Origin: an uncultured bacterium
GTDB lineage: Bacteria; Cyanobacteriota; Vampirovibrionia; Gastranaerophilales; Gastranaerophilaceae
Direction: 5' to 3'
Assembly (NCBI GenBank): GCA_946622415.1
Contig: CAMOPX010000004.1
Span: 1-64,000 of the forward strand
Length of the DNA stretch: 64,000 bases
Shown: positions 18,116-26,422 of the stretch, piece after piece
How positions within the stretch are numbered: position 1 is the stretch's first letter
How the letters are laid out: each line of letters opens with the position of its first letter
Translations under genes and position numbers: made by a program
Notes under the pieces: generated by a model
The model's database searches: none
What the model was told of the DNA's origin: nothing
Seen by the model: only the letters and a program-made list of their open reading frames with translations

Positions 18116-18565
18116 TGTCATGCTGAACTTGTTTCAGCATCTTATAATCTGCGCATGTTACAATAAATCTATGAACAAAACTTATGCAGTATATATTTTG
18201 ACAAATTACAATGAAACAACATTTTATATTGGTGTAACTGGAGATTTACAAAAAAGAATTTGGGAACATAAAAATAAAGTTGTTGAAGGTTTTACTAAAA
18301 AATATAATGTTGATAGATTAGTTTATTACGAATTAACAGAAGATGTTGAATCTGCATTGAACAGAGAAAAACAATTAAAGCGTTGGCATAGACAATGGAA
18401 AATAAATTTGATTAAAGAAATGAACCCCGAGTTTAAAGATTTATCCGAACAATGGTAAGATGTAATAATAACAATAATTTTGTCATTCTGAATTTATTTC
18501 AGAATCTTAAAATTTTTGTGTAAATGCTTTTGTTGACAAGACCCTGAAACAAGTTCAGGGTGACA
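18116..18565. mobile_element. Candidate GIY-YIG-associated element bounded by inverted palindromes
   Basis: The left end TGTCATGCTGAACTTG...TTCAGCATCT (18116-18142) and the right end AGACCCTGAAACAAG...AGGGTGACA (18539-18565) are inverted copies of one palindromic repeat, and both outer flanks carry GAAA/TTTC. A third copy in the left orientation sits at 18481-18507 just after the gene, and a degenerate fourth, TGTCAGTTCAGTATGACA, at 18591-18608. Each copy is an 8-bp perfect stem with a 5-nt loop. Between the ends is a GIY-YIG nuclease gene. The same inverted pair without a gene occurs at 45371-45433. Confidence 0.55.
18171..18458 (+). CDS. GIY-YIG domain endonuclease (COG2827/UPF0213-like)
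   Basis: The 95-residue single-domain protein begins MNKTYAVYILTNYNETTFYIGVT, with YIL and YIG forming the GIY-YIG core motif. A conserved Arg follows in LQKRIWEHK, KNKVVEGFTKKYNVDRLVYYE comes next, and the metal-binding Glu is in NREKQLKRW. ATG 18171 is preferred over the in-frame ATG 18120 because the upstream one lies inside the palindromic repeat. These nucleases cut DNA with a single divalent metal; small free-standing members have poorly known roles. Palindromic repeats flank the gene closely on both sides, the left one ending 29 bases before the start, which suggests a functional partnership. Confidence 0.88.
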   Translation: MNKTYAVYILTNYNETTFYIGVTGDLQKRIWEHKNKVVEGFTKKYNVDRLVYYELTEDVESALNREKQLKRWHRQWKINLIKEMNPEFKDLSEQW

Positions 18566-18706
18566 GAAAATTACGTTTATACTATTTTTTTGTCAGTTCA
18601 GTATGACAAACAAAAATATTTTCTAACAGAGGAAATAAAAATTTTATCTAATAAAGAGTCAATAAAATTTTGATATAAAAAGTTCAAGTTTGGCGACGTT
18701 ATCTCC

Positions 18707-18868
18707 AATCTTTTATCAAATGAGCCTAGCCTGACTTGGCTTGGCGAATGCAGATAAAAACAAAGGTGCGTTGATGCATGCAGACGACAGACCGATGAGG
18801 TCTGGCGGACAAGACGACACCGGACGAGAGCGACGTAGAAATCTTTAATTTCACAGGAGCAATCTTTT
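18707..18868. repeat. Structured repeat copy R2
   Basis: Bounded by AATCTTTT at 18707-18714 and 18861-18868. It contains a first stem CCTAGCC with GGCTTGG, then CAGACC-GATGA-GGTCTG (18788-18804), then a block identical to R1 apart from two bases: GACACCGGACGAGAGCGACGT, the A/T hairpin and ACAGGAGCAA (18853-18862). The sequence just before it, ATCTCC, repeats the tmRNA 3' end. Other than this, 18572-19100 shows only AT-rich sequence without genes. Confidence 0.7.
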
Positions 18869-19100
18869 GAAGCTTGAAGCACTTTATTTATTAACAAATG
18901 TAAAACAAAAAGTTTTTATAAATTTTTTGAACGTTTTAACCTGATTTTTAATCAAAATTTAAAAAATTTTTCGTAATTTTATCCAAAAAATCAAAAATTA
19001 AACACAAAACAACAAAAAAAGGCTAAATTTTTAAAAACTTTAGGAAACTTAATAAAATCTGAAAATTGACCCTGTAAAAAGCCCGATACATAATTAAATT

Positions 19101-20207
19101 ATGTGCAGAATAGGTTCAATTAAGTCAAAACATTACATACATCCGAGTCTTGCATTAAAATTAATGCGTTCACAACAAAAAGGGCACGATAATTCGGGTT
19201 TTGCCTTTATTATGCAAGATTTAGGCGGAATTTTTGAAAATTATAAGGATTTACCGATTTTATCCATGGCGGTTACAGATGAAGGTATGAAATACGCAGA
19301 AGACCTTCTTCATAAAATCGGTTTTGTAAGAGTATTTCAATATACTCCTGAGGTTTATCCCGATAAATCTTTAAAAATAGAAACAATGCCAAATTATGTT
19401 TTTGAGGTTTTCCAATACCCAAAAAACTACAAAAATGCATCATACGAAGAAAAAGAAGAGTTGCTTCTTGATACAAGACTAAAACTGCGTTCTTATTTAG
19501 AAAAGAATAAAGAAGGTTTTGTATATTCTTTTTATCCTGATGTAATTTCTTTAAAAGAAATAGGCGACCCCAATGACATAGGCAAATATTTCAACTTGCA
19601 AAGCGAAGAAGTTAATCTAAGAGCAAAAATAATAACAGCCCAATGCAGACAAAACACAAATTATGATATTGTCCGCTATGCTGCGCACCCTTTCTTTTTG
19701 CAGGGATATACAACTTTAACAAACGGCGAAAACACTTTTTATGAAAAAAATAAATTAATGCAGCAAAAACTCCATAGAGGTTATATCGGTTTTGAATCCG
19801 ATTCTCAATGTTTTTTGTATACGCTTCATTATATTCATAAAATTTTAAAATGGCCTCTAAAATACTACAAACACGTTTTAACTCCGCTTCCGTTTGACGA
19901 AATGGAAAAAAGAGATAATAAAAATGTTTTGGAAAGAATAAAATCATCTTTGCAAAATTTGGAAATTAACGGCCCAAACACAACAATCGGGGTTCTTCCG
20001 AACGGAATTATGTTTAATGTGGTTGATTCAAAAAAATTAAGACCGACTGTTATTTGTAAAGACAAAGATATTGTTGTTATGACATCAGAAGTAACAGGCG
20101 CAAACGAAATTTTGCCCGACAGAGATATTACAAAAGATATATATACAAACGAACGTGAGCTTATCGTTGTAGATAATGACTTAAATATTCAAAGGATTGC
20201 TCAATGA
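19101..20207 (+). CDS. Glutamate synthase, glutamine amidotransferase domain protein (GltB1-type)
   Basis: The protein (368 residues) starts Met-Cys-Arg-Ile-Gly; Cys2 becomes the N-terminal nucleophile of a class II (Ntn) glutamine amidotransferase. GHDNSGFAF is the next conserved block. The domain releases ammonia from glutamine for the synthase encoded by the next gene. In classical bacterial GltB this domain is the N-terminal part of a 1500-residue chain; here it is a free protein, as in archaeal-type split glutamate synthases. It overlaps the next gene by four bases (ATGA), so the two are translationally coupled. Confidence 0.85.
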   Translation: MCRIGSIKSKHYIHPSLALKLMRSQQKGHDNSGFAFIMQDLGGIFENYKDLPILSMAVTDEGMKYAEDLLHKIGFVRVFQYTPEVYPDKSLKIETMPNYVFEVFQYPKNYKNASYEEKEELLLDTRLKLRSYLEKNKEGFVYSFYPDVISLKEIGDPNDIGKYFNLQSEEVNLRAKIITAQCRQNTNYDIVRYAAHPFFLQGYTTLTNGENTFYEKNKLMQQKLHRGYIGFESDSQCFLYTLHYIHKILKWPLKYYKHVLTPLPFDEMEKRDNKNVLERIKSSLQNLEINGPNTTIGVLPNGIMFNVVDSKKLRPTVICKDKDIVVMTSEVTGANEILPDRDITKDIYTNERELIVVDNDLNIQRIAQ

Positions 20208-21868
20208 CGGATATAAACATAAACAGTATTTCAAAAGACGACCTACCTTGGATTATAGAATATGATAGTTCAAAATGTATGCTATGCGGGCATTGTGTCG
20301 CAGCGTGTTCATTCGGTGCCATAAAAGTTGACGTTCAAAAAAGAAAAAAAGTTCAGGCAATATCTAATGAACAAGGCTTTCAAATTGATGAAGACCAAAA
20401 AGCAATTCCTGTTATAAAACAAGTAATAGATGCTCATAGTTTTTGCAGGGGATGCGGAATTTGTACAAAAGTTTGCCCAAATGGCGCTATTAAGGTTGTC
20501 AGAAACAGAACGGAAATATTCGGAACAAGATATAGAGCAAATACCGCTCAAAGCGTAAAACGTGGCGGAAGAAATAATATTCATACCGAAGGCAGAACTT
20601 TAGACAAAATTAAAGTCGGAAGAATTTCACAAATGACAGACCCGTCACTGGATGCCCTGCGTCATACATTTGACCTCAGAACTAATTTAGGCAGAGTTGT
20701 GAGTGCGGATAAGCTTAATTTTGAAGCAGACAGTGACAACATAAACGGCGAATTAAAAGAAAAAAAACAGGAAAATTTACCCGTTAATACTTCAATATAT
20801 CCTATTATGTTTTCCGATATGTCAATCGGTGCCTTATCCCCGAGAATGTGGGAAGCAATAGCAATTGCAACGGCATATTTAAACGAAGTTAAACATATTC
20901 CGATAAGGATGGCAACAGGTGAAGGCGGAATCCCCGACAAATTGTTAAGGTCAAAATATTTAAAATATATGATTTTGCAAATTGCCTCAGGACATTTCGG
21001 GTGGAACAGAATCATAAATTCAATGCCTTATATGCAAGAAGATCCTGCGGGAATCTTAATTAAAATAGGCCAAGGTGCAAAACCCGGTGACGGCGGTTTG
21101 TTAATGGCGGAAAAAAACGTAAAACTTATTCAAGAAATAAGAGGTGTTCCGAAAGCTGATTTACTTTCACCTCCTAATCACCAAGGACTCTATTCCATTG
21201 AAGAAAGTGTTCAGAAGATGTTTTTATCTATGAACTGTGCTTTTAAATTCAAAGTTCCGGTTGCAATAAAAGTTGCCGCATCTGCCACAAGTGTCAGTGT
21301 TTATAACAATCTTCTTCGTGATCCGTATAACATAGTGGGCGGTTTCTTTATAGACGGCATCGCAGGCGGAACGGGAGCTGCCCACGAAATTTCCCTTAAT
21401 CATACGGGTCACCCTATTGTTTCAAAGTTGAGAGATTGTTATTTGGCGGCTGTTCATCAGGGAAAACAAGGGCAAATCCCGATATTCGCAGGCGGCGGAA
21501 TAGGTATGAACGGAAACTTAGCTGCCGATGCCTTTAAAATGATATGTTTAGGTGCCAGCGGTGTATTTATCGGAAAATTAATACTCCAAATCGCAGGTTG
21601 TGTCGGAAATGATTTCGGAAAATGCAACGGTTGCAATACAGGTAAATGTCCTATAGGAATAACAACTCAAAACCCTAAATTAATGCAAAGGCTTGATGTT
21701 GATAGGGTTGCGGAAAACATTGTTAATTATATATGTGCAACAGATATAGAGCTCAAAAAACTTCTTGCACCCGTCGGAAATTCTACTCTGCCAATCGGAA
21801 GGTCTGACGCTCTCGTATGTGTTGATAAAAACGTTGCGGAAAGGTTAAATATACAATACGCTTGTTAA
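20204..21868 (+). CDS. Glutamate synthase, FMN-binding synthase domain with ferredoxin domain (GltB2-type)
   Basis: The 554-residue protein begins with two [4Fe-4S] ferredoxin motifs, CMLCGHCVAAC (with an isolated Cys omitted from a full CxxCxxCxxxC series) and CRGCGICTKVCPNGA. The FMN/Fe-S synthase barrel follows, with GEGGIP, KIGQGAKPGDGG, PPNHQGLYSIE, GGFFIDGIAGGTGAA and the Cys cluster CNGCNTGKCPIGI. It condenses ammonia and 2-oxoglutarate to glutamate. The N-terminal ferredoxin part implies direct electron input, either from ferredoxin or from the GltD part of the next gene. It is preceded by the amidotransferase gene and followed by the GXGXG/GltD fusion. Confidence 0.92.
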   Translation: MTDININSISKDDLPWIIEYDSSKCMLCGHCVAACSFGAIKVDVQKRKKVQAISNEQGFQIDEDQKAIPVIKQVIDAHSFCRGCGICTKVCPNGAIKVVRNRTEIFGTRYRANTAQSVKRGGRNNIHTEGRTLDKIKVGRISQMTDPSLDALRHTFDLRTNLGRVVSADKLNFEADSDNINGELKEKKQENLPVNTSIYPIMFSDMSIGALSPRMWEAIAIATAYLNEVKHIPIRMATGEGGIPDKLLRSKYLKYMILQIASGHFGWNRIINSMPYMQEDPAGILIKIGQGAKPGDGGLLMAEKNVKLIQEIRGVPKADLLSPPNHQGLYSIEESVQKMFLSMNCAFKFKVPVAIKVAASATSVSVYNNLLRDPYNIVGGFFIDGIAGGTGAAHEISLNHTGHPIVSKLRDCYLAAVHQGKQGQIPIFAGGGIGMNGNLAADAFKMICLGASGVFIGKLILQIAGCVGNDFGKCNGCNTGKCPIGITTQNPKLMQRLDVDRVAENIVNYICATDIELKKLLAPVGNSTLPIGRSDALVCVDKNVAERLNIQYAC

Positions 21869-21870
21869 AA

Positions 21871-21969
21871 GGCGCAGCCGGTGCGGAAACGGCAAACGGT
21901 GAGTTTGACGTTGAGCATTACAATAGCGACGTTTCAAATTCTTGCCAAAGGAGAATTTGACAGGAGCAA
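21871..21969. repeat. Structured repeat copy R3 inside the glutamate synthase operon
   Basis: This GC-richer insert fills the 111-bp gap between two glutamate synthase genes. It has the stem CGCA-GCCGG-TGCG at its start, AGCGACGT at 21925-21932, the perfect 9-bp stem TCAAATTCT with AGAATTTGA (about 21934-21960) and the tail ACAGGAGCAA (21960-21969). The same two boxes flank a different hairpin in R1 and R2. The tail lies eleven bases before the next ATG, so it may also influence ribosome binding. Confidence 0.65.
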
Positions 21970-21979
21970 AAGGGAAATT

Positions 21980-24277
21980 ATGAAAAAAGTAATAAACACA
22001 ATTGAAAACAATAAAAGAATATCTACCCAAAATTTAATGCAGGAAATTTGGGCGGGTGTTGAAAAAGGTTATACCGATTTTGAAATAAATGCCTGCGGTC
22101 AACATAATATCGGCGGTTCTCTTTGGTCTAAAACCGGAGAAGAATTAAATTTTTATATTAAAAACCCCGGACAACGTGTCGGCGCTATGGGTGCTTGCGG
22201 TACAAATATTTATGTTGAAGGTTCTGCCCCCGCAGATACAGGCTGGTTAAACTCAGGTGCAAAAATTGTTGTTCTGGGAGATTCCGGTGATACAACAGGA
22301 CACTGTGCCGCATCGGGAAAAATTTATATAGCAGGAAACGTCGGAACACGTTCGGGTGCTTTAATGAAAAAAGACCCGAAGTTTGTTGCTCCGGAATTGT
22401 GGGTATTAGGCTCAACAGGCTCATTTTCTTTTGAATTTATGGGTGGCGGTATTGCGGTTATTTGCGGTTTAAATTGTGAAAATATGCCCTCTGTTTTAGG
22501 TGATAGAGCTTGTGTCGGTATGGTAGGCGGTATAGTATATGCCAGAGGTTCTATTGCAAATTTATCAGATGATGTATTTTTGCTTGATTTAGACGAAAAT
22601 GACAAAAATTTTCTTAAAACAGGATTAAAAACTTATTTATCGGAAATCAAAAAGGAAGAATATTTTGATAAATTAATTGATTTTTCTTCTTGGCATAAAA
22701 TTGTTGCAAAAACCTATGAAGAAAGACAAAAACAGAATAATATTTCTCTAAAAACCTTTAGAATTAACAAATGGTTTGATAATATCGGCGGTTCAATATT
22801 TTCAGATTTAATTCAAGACGATTTTAAATCACATGATTTGGTTCAAACCGGAGATTCAAGATTAAGAAAGCCGAATTGGAAAAACTACGCTTATTCGGCA
22901 CCCTGTGAATACAATTGTCCAATCAAAATCCCGACCCAAAAAAGATTCTCACTTTTGAGAAAAGGCAATATTAAAGAAGCACTTGAATTAGTTTTAGATT
23001 ACAGTCCTTTTCCGGCATCGGTCTGCGGACAAGTTTGTCCTAATTTGTGTTTGAGTAATTGTTCGCGCGGTAGTTTTGATGAACCGATGGATGTTAAAAT
23101 GCTCGGTTCCCTATCAAAAGATATTAAAGCAAAACCGATTGAAATTACGCACAAAGAGCGCATTGCAATAGTAGGTTCCGGTGTTGCGGGTATTTCCTGT
23201 GCATGGCAATTATTAAGAAAAGGCTATGAAGTTGAAATATATGAACAAGATGATAAAATCGGCGGAAAATTATCACAGGTTATTCCAGAAGAAAGATTGC
23301 ACAAGGAAATTTTAGAAACGGAACTTGAACGCTTTAAGAGTACAGGCGTAAAAATCCATTTATCTAAAAAAGTTACACCTGAATTGTTTGACAAATTAAA
23401 TTCCGAATTTGATGCCATAATTCTTGCAATAGGCGGACACAATCCTGTTGTAATTCCGTTTGAGGGCTACGAAAGATTAATCAAAGGCTTGAATTTCTTA
23501 AAAGACTGCAAAAACGGCAAAAAATATGATTTAGGTAAAAATGTCGTTGTAATCGGTGCAGGAAACGCGGCAATGGATGTTATTACAGAAGTTTATAAAC
23601 AGGGCGGCGTTGAAAATGTCACAGCGATAGATATTCAAGAGCCCTCTGCTTTTGACAAAGAAATAAAAGCTGCGGAAAAATTGGGTGCAAAAATAATGTA
23701 TCCCTGTTTTACCCAAAAAATAACAGAAAAAGGAGTATTACTCAAAGACGGAAGATTTATAGAAGCAGATAGCGTTATTATTTCTGTCGGTGACAGACCC
23801 ATTTTTGATTTCTTGAATAAAGATTATTTGGATGAAAAATCAAGAATCCAATATAATGAATTTATGCAAACCCAAAATGAAAAAGTTTTTGTTATCGGTG
23901 ATGCTGTCAGACCGGGTTTATTTACAAATGCCATTGCTTCAGGAAAATATGTGACAGAAAACGTTATTAAATTTTTAAATAAAGAAACTCTGCAACCCGT
24001 GAAAGAAAAAGAACTTATTCCCTCAAAAAGAATTAAGTCGGAATATTACGAATGTTATTCATCAAACTGCGATAATGAACAAAACAGGTGCATGTCTTGC
24101 GGTTATTGCAGAGATTGCGGATTATGCAAACAGAGTTGCCCGCAAAACGCAATTTCAAGAATTGAAAAAGAAAACGGTAAATTTGAATACGTTTCCGATT
24201 CCTCTAAATGCATAGGCTGCGGAATTTGTGCCGGATTATGTCCTTGCGGTATTTGGGAAATGGAAGATAATAAATAA
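21980..24277 (+). CDS. Glutamate synthase GXGXG domain fused to GltD-type oxidoreductase and ferredoxin
   Basis: ATG 21980 (MKKVINTIENN) follows an AGGGAAA site and is preferred over upstream in-frame starts inside repeat R3. Residues 1-240 form the GXGXG beta-helix of glutamate synthase (GACGTNIYVEG, VLGDSGDTTGHCAASG, NVGTRSGA). Residues 300-690 are the GltD-like small subunit with the Cys-rich N-terminal region (CEYNCPIKIPTQ, CGQVCPNLCLSNC), the FAD motif IVGSGVAGISCAW and the NAD(P)H motif VVIGAGNAAMDV. The last 70 residues carry two [4Fe-4S] motifs (CRDCGLCKQSCP, CIGCGICAGLCPCG). The 765-residue chain completes a three-gene glutamate synthase and supplies the NAD(P)H input. Such a GltB3-GltD fusion is uncommon. 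Confidence 0.9.
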   Translation: MKKVINTIENNKRISTQNLMQEIWAGVEKGYTDFEINACGQHNIGGSLWSKTGEELNFYIKNPGQRVGAMGACGTNIYVEGSAPADTGWLNSGAKIVVLGDSGDTTGHCAASGKIYIAGNVGTRSGALMKKDPKFVAPELWVLGSTGSFSFEFMGGGIAVICGLNCENMPSVLGDRACVGMVGGIVYARGSIANLSDDVFLLDLDENDKNFLKTGLKTYLSEIKKEEYFDKLIDFSSWHKIVAKTYEERQKQNNISLKTFRINKWFDNIGGSIFSDLIQDDFKSHDLVQTGDSRLRKPNWKNYAYSAPCEYNCPIKIPTQKRFSLLRKGNIKEALELVLDYSPFPASVCGQVCPNLCLSNCSRGSFDEPMDVKMLGSLSKDIKAKPIEITHKERIAIVGSGVAGISCAWQLLRKGYEVEIYEQDDKIGGKLSQVIPEERLHKEILETELERFKSTGVKIHLSKKVTPELFDKLNSEFDAIILAIGGHNPVVIPFEGYERLIKGLNFLKDCKNGKKYDLGKNVVVIGAGNAAMDVITEVYKQGGVENVTAIDIQEPSAFDKEIKAAEKLGAKIMYPCFTQKITEKGVLLKDGRFIEADSVIISVGDRPIFDFLNKDYLDEKSRIQYNEFMQTQNEKVFVIGDAVRPGLFTNAIASGKYVTENVIKFLNKETLQPVKEKELIPSKRIKSEYYECYSSNCDNEQNRCMSCGYCRDCGLCKQSCPQNAISRIEKENGKFEYVSDSSKCIGCGICAGLCPCGIWEMEDNK

Positions 24278-24407
24278 TTTTTTATTTTTATCAAAATTAA
24301 TTAAATATTTTTTGATTACAAAGATACTGCCTTGTTTTTTTCTTCCTTGTTAAAAAATTCAATTTCGTGGAATAAATTAATTGTAAGAAATACACAAGGA
24401 TACAAGG

Positions 24408-24869
24408 ATGTCTATTAACGCAATATCAAGTGTTTCTTTATATGAGTATTATTATAAAATAAACAAGTCTGAAGAAACGCCAAAAGAGCCTAAAAATACG
24501 GATATTAAACCAATCGGTGATGAGGCTGAAAATACTGTGAATAAAAATGCTCAAATAGAACCTGAAGATAAAAAAGAAGTTTCAGGTCAAGAGCAAAATC
24601 GTCCATGGGCAGATATTATGGATCAATTAGGTCTTAGTTTTAATATTGACCCTAAAGACGATGTTAAAGCCATAAAATCAGCGTTGAATAATCTGACAAA
24701 AGATATAGATGACGCTGAATTGCTGGCTGATATAAAAGATTTAGATGATTACGTTAAAACAATGTATATCACCTATTATAACAATGATTATGATTCTTCT
24801 AAAGTTTCATCATCATTATCAAAAGAATTAGAGAGCATTTCCGCTATAAATAAGGGATTGCACTTCTAA
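24408..24869 (+). CDS. Hypothetical protein, 153 residues
   Basis: The small acidic protein begins MSINAISSVSLYEYYYKINK, has a Pro/Glu/Lys-rich region at residues 24-65, and ends with an Asp-rich helical segment (WADIMDQLGLSFNIDPKDDV onwards). No signal peptide or membrane helix is visible. An ACAAGG site precedes the ATG. Its stop overlaps that of the convergent radical SAM gene by four bases. The N-terminal MS-I-N-A-I start with a disordered linker is reminiscent of exported axial or hook-like proteins, but this is weak. Family unknown. Confidence 0.6.
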   Translation: MSINAISSVSLYEYYYKINKSEETPKEPKNTDIKPIGDEAENTVNKNAQIEPEDKKEVSGQEQNRPWADIMDQLGLSFNIDPKDDVKAIKSALNNLTKDIDDAELLADIKDLDDYVKTMYITYYNNDYDSSKVSSSLSKELESISAINKGLHF

Positions 24870-26422
24870 TAATCGAAAAGCTCTTTCTGTTTTCTCTTTT
24901 TAAGAGAGCAGGAATTGCAGTCTATTATTTCCCATTCAGGAGCTTCGATGCTATTATAAGGGATATTGCAGGTGTTAACCTTAGCCGTGCAATTCCCTTT
25001 TTTAATGTTCTTTTGTCTTTTTCGCCACAATTTTTTGAAAGCGCCCAAAGAACCGCCTTCTTCTTCGACTTCAATTAAAAAATCCGCCAAACTTTCACAC
25101 GTTACGGATAAAATTGTTTGTACCATATCCCACTCTATGCTCGGACTCCTGAAATCCACCCCCAAAAGATGAAATTCTTTTTTTAAATAGTTAATTTTAT
25201 CTTCAAGTATTTTTTTATCTTGTCTTTTGGTTAGTTCAAAAGGCGTGTGGGGTTTTGGGACAAAAGTAGAAGTTGAAATAGTAATATCAAAGCCACCGCC
25301 CTCTTGTTTTATTTGTTTTTTTATCTTTTTAACTAAAGAAACGAGTTCTTCGATATCGGACATTTCTTCCTTGGGTAGTCCTATAATAACATATATTTTT
25401 AACCCTTTGAGTCCGTTTTTTTGTGCTGTATATACGGTATTCAAAATTTGTTTTTCGGTTAAATCTTTTTGTATATAATCTCTAAGTCGCTGACTTCCGG
25501 CTTCAAGCGCTATGGTTGCGGTTTTTTGTCCGCATTTTACAAGAGTCTTTATTAAAGCGTCATCAACCCAATCGGCCCTTAAAGATGAAACAGAAAGTTC
25601 TATTTCGTACCCTGAATCAACTTTTTTCGATATGTAATCAATAATTTCTTCAAAATTCGGGTGTCCCGCAACGTAAGCTCCCAAAAGCGCCAATTTATTT
25701 GTATATTCAAGTCCCAAATCTATTGTCTTAATTATCTTTTCGTAATCAACAAATCGAACAGGCTGATTTAACCAGCTTGCAAGACAAAAATTACACATCT
25801 TTGGACAGCCTCTTTCGATTTCTATTACAAAAGTGTCTTTAAAATAACTTTTTTCGGATAATATCGGAGTATAAAAAATTTCATCTTTCAAATCGTCCCT
25901 TGTTATTTTGGTTTTTTTAGGGTAACGGGGAACGTAAATGCCTTCTACATTAGATAGCTGTTTTAAAATTTCATCTCTTGATAATTCATCTCTTTTCTTT
26001 AAAATTTCAACGGCAGATTTAAGGCAGCACATTTCGCCCACTGCAATAAAATCAAAAAATTCCTCAAACGGCTTAAAATTAGACATTAAAACAGGGCCGC
26101 CCGCAAAAATAATCGGTTCTTCTTCTTTTCTTTCCTTGCTTTTTAAAGAAAACCCGTATTTTTTCAGCATTTTTATTATGTTTAAAATATCCAATTCAAA
26201 ACTAACCGAAAAACCCATTGCATGAACGTATTCTACAGGAACGGTATAGGTTTTTGTATCCGAATAAATTCTTTCGGTGTAGAGTTCTTCATCACAATCA
26301 AACATTTTAAAAATAGATAAATACCCCAAAGATGCCATAGCGAAACTCTCTATTGCAGGATATGCCATCCAGAGATTTATTTTGGGATTTTTTTCGGGTT
26401 TTGTGTATAAAAATTTTTCCAT
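24866..26422 (-). CDS. B12-binding-type radical SAM protein (TIGR03960-like)
   Basis: The protein (518 residues) has a B12-binding-like N-terminal region with conserved opening (PKINLWMAYPAIES), then the radical SAM cluster motif CPKMCNFC (C-x3-C-x2-C) near residue 208 preceded by FVIEIERG. AGSQRLRDYIQKDL and KIYVIIGLPKE are typical downstream strands of the SAM barrel. Such proteins are widespread, often annotated as TIGR03960, and their substrate is unknown. The C-terminal part ends with a Cys-rich tail (WEIIDCNSCSLKKRKQ) which could hold another cluster. The start codon overlaps the stop of the upstream permease gene by one base. Confidence 0.85.
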   Translation of the reverse strand: MEKFLYTKPEKNPKINLWMAYPAIESFAMASLGYLSIFKMFDCDEELYTERIYSDTKTYTVPVEYVHAMGFSVSFELDILNIIKMLKKYGFSLKSKERKEEEPIIFAGGPVLMSNFKPFEEFFDFIAVGEMCCLKSAVEILKKRDELSRDEILKQLSNVEGIYVPRYPKKTKITRDDLKDEIFYTPILSEKSYFKDTFVIEIERGCPKMCNFCLASWLNQPVRFVDYEKIIKTIDLGLEYTNKLALLGAYVAGHPNFEEIIDYISKKVDSGYEIELSVSSLRADWVDDALIKTLVKCGQKTATIALEAGSQRLRDYIQKDLTEKQILNTVYTAQKNGLKGLKIYVIIGLPKEEMSDIEELVSLVKKIKKQIKQEGGGFDITISTSTFVPKPHTPFELTKRQDKKILEDKINYLKKEFHLLGVDFRSPSIEWDMVQTILSVTCESLADFLIEVEEEGGSLGAFKKLWRKRQKNIKKGNCTAKVNTCNIPYNSIEAPEWEIIDCNSCSLKKRKQKELFDY

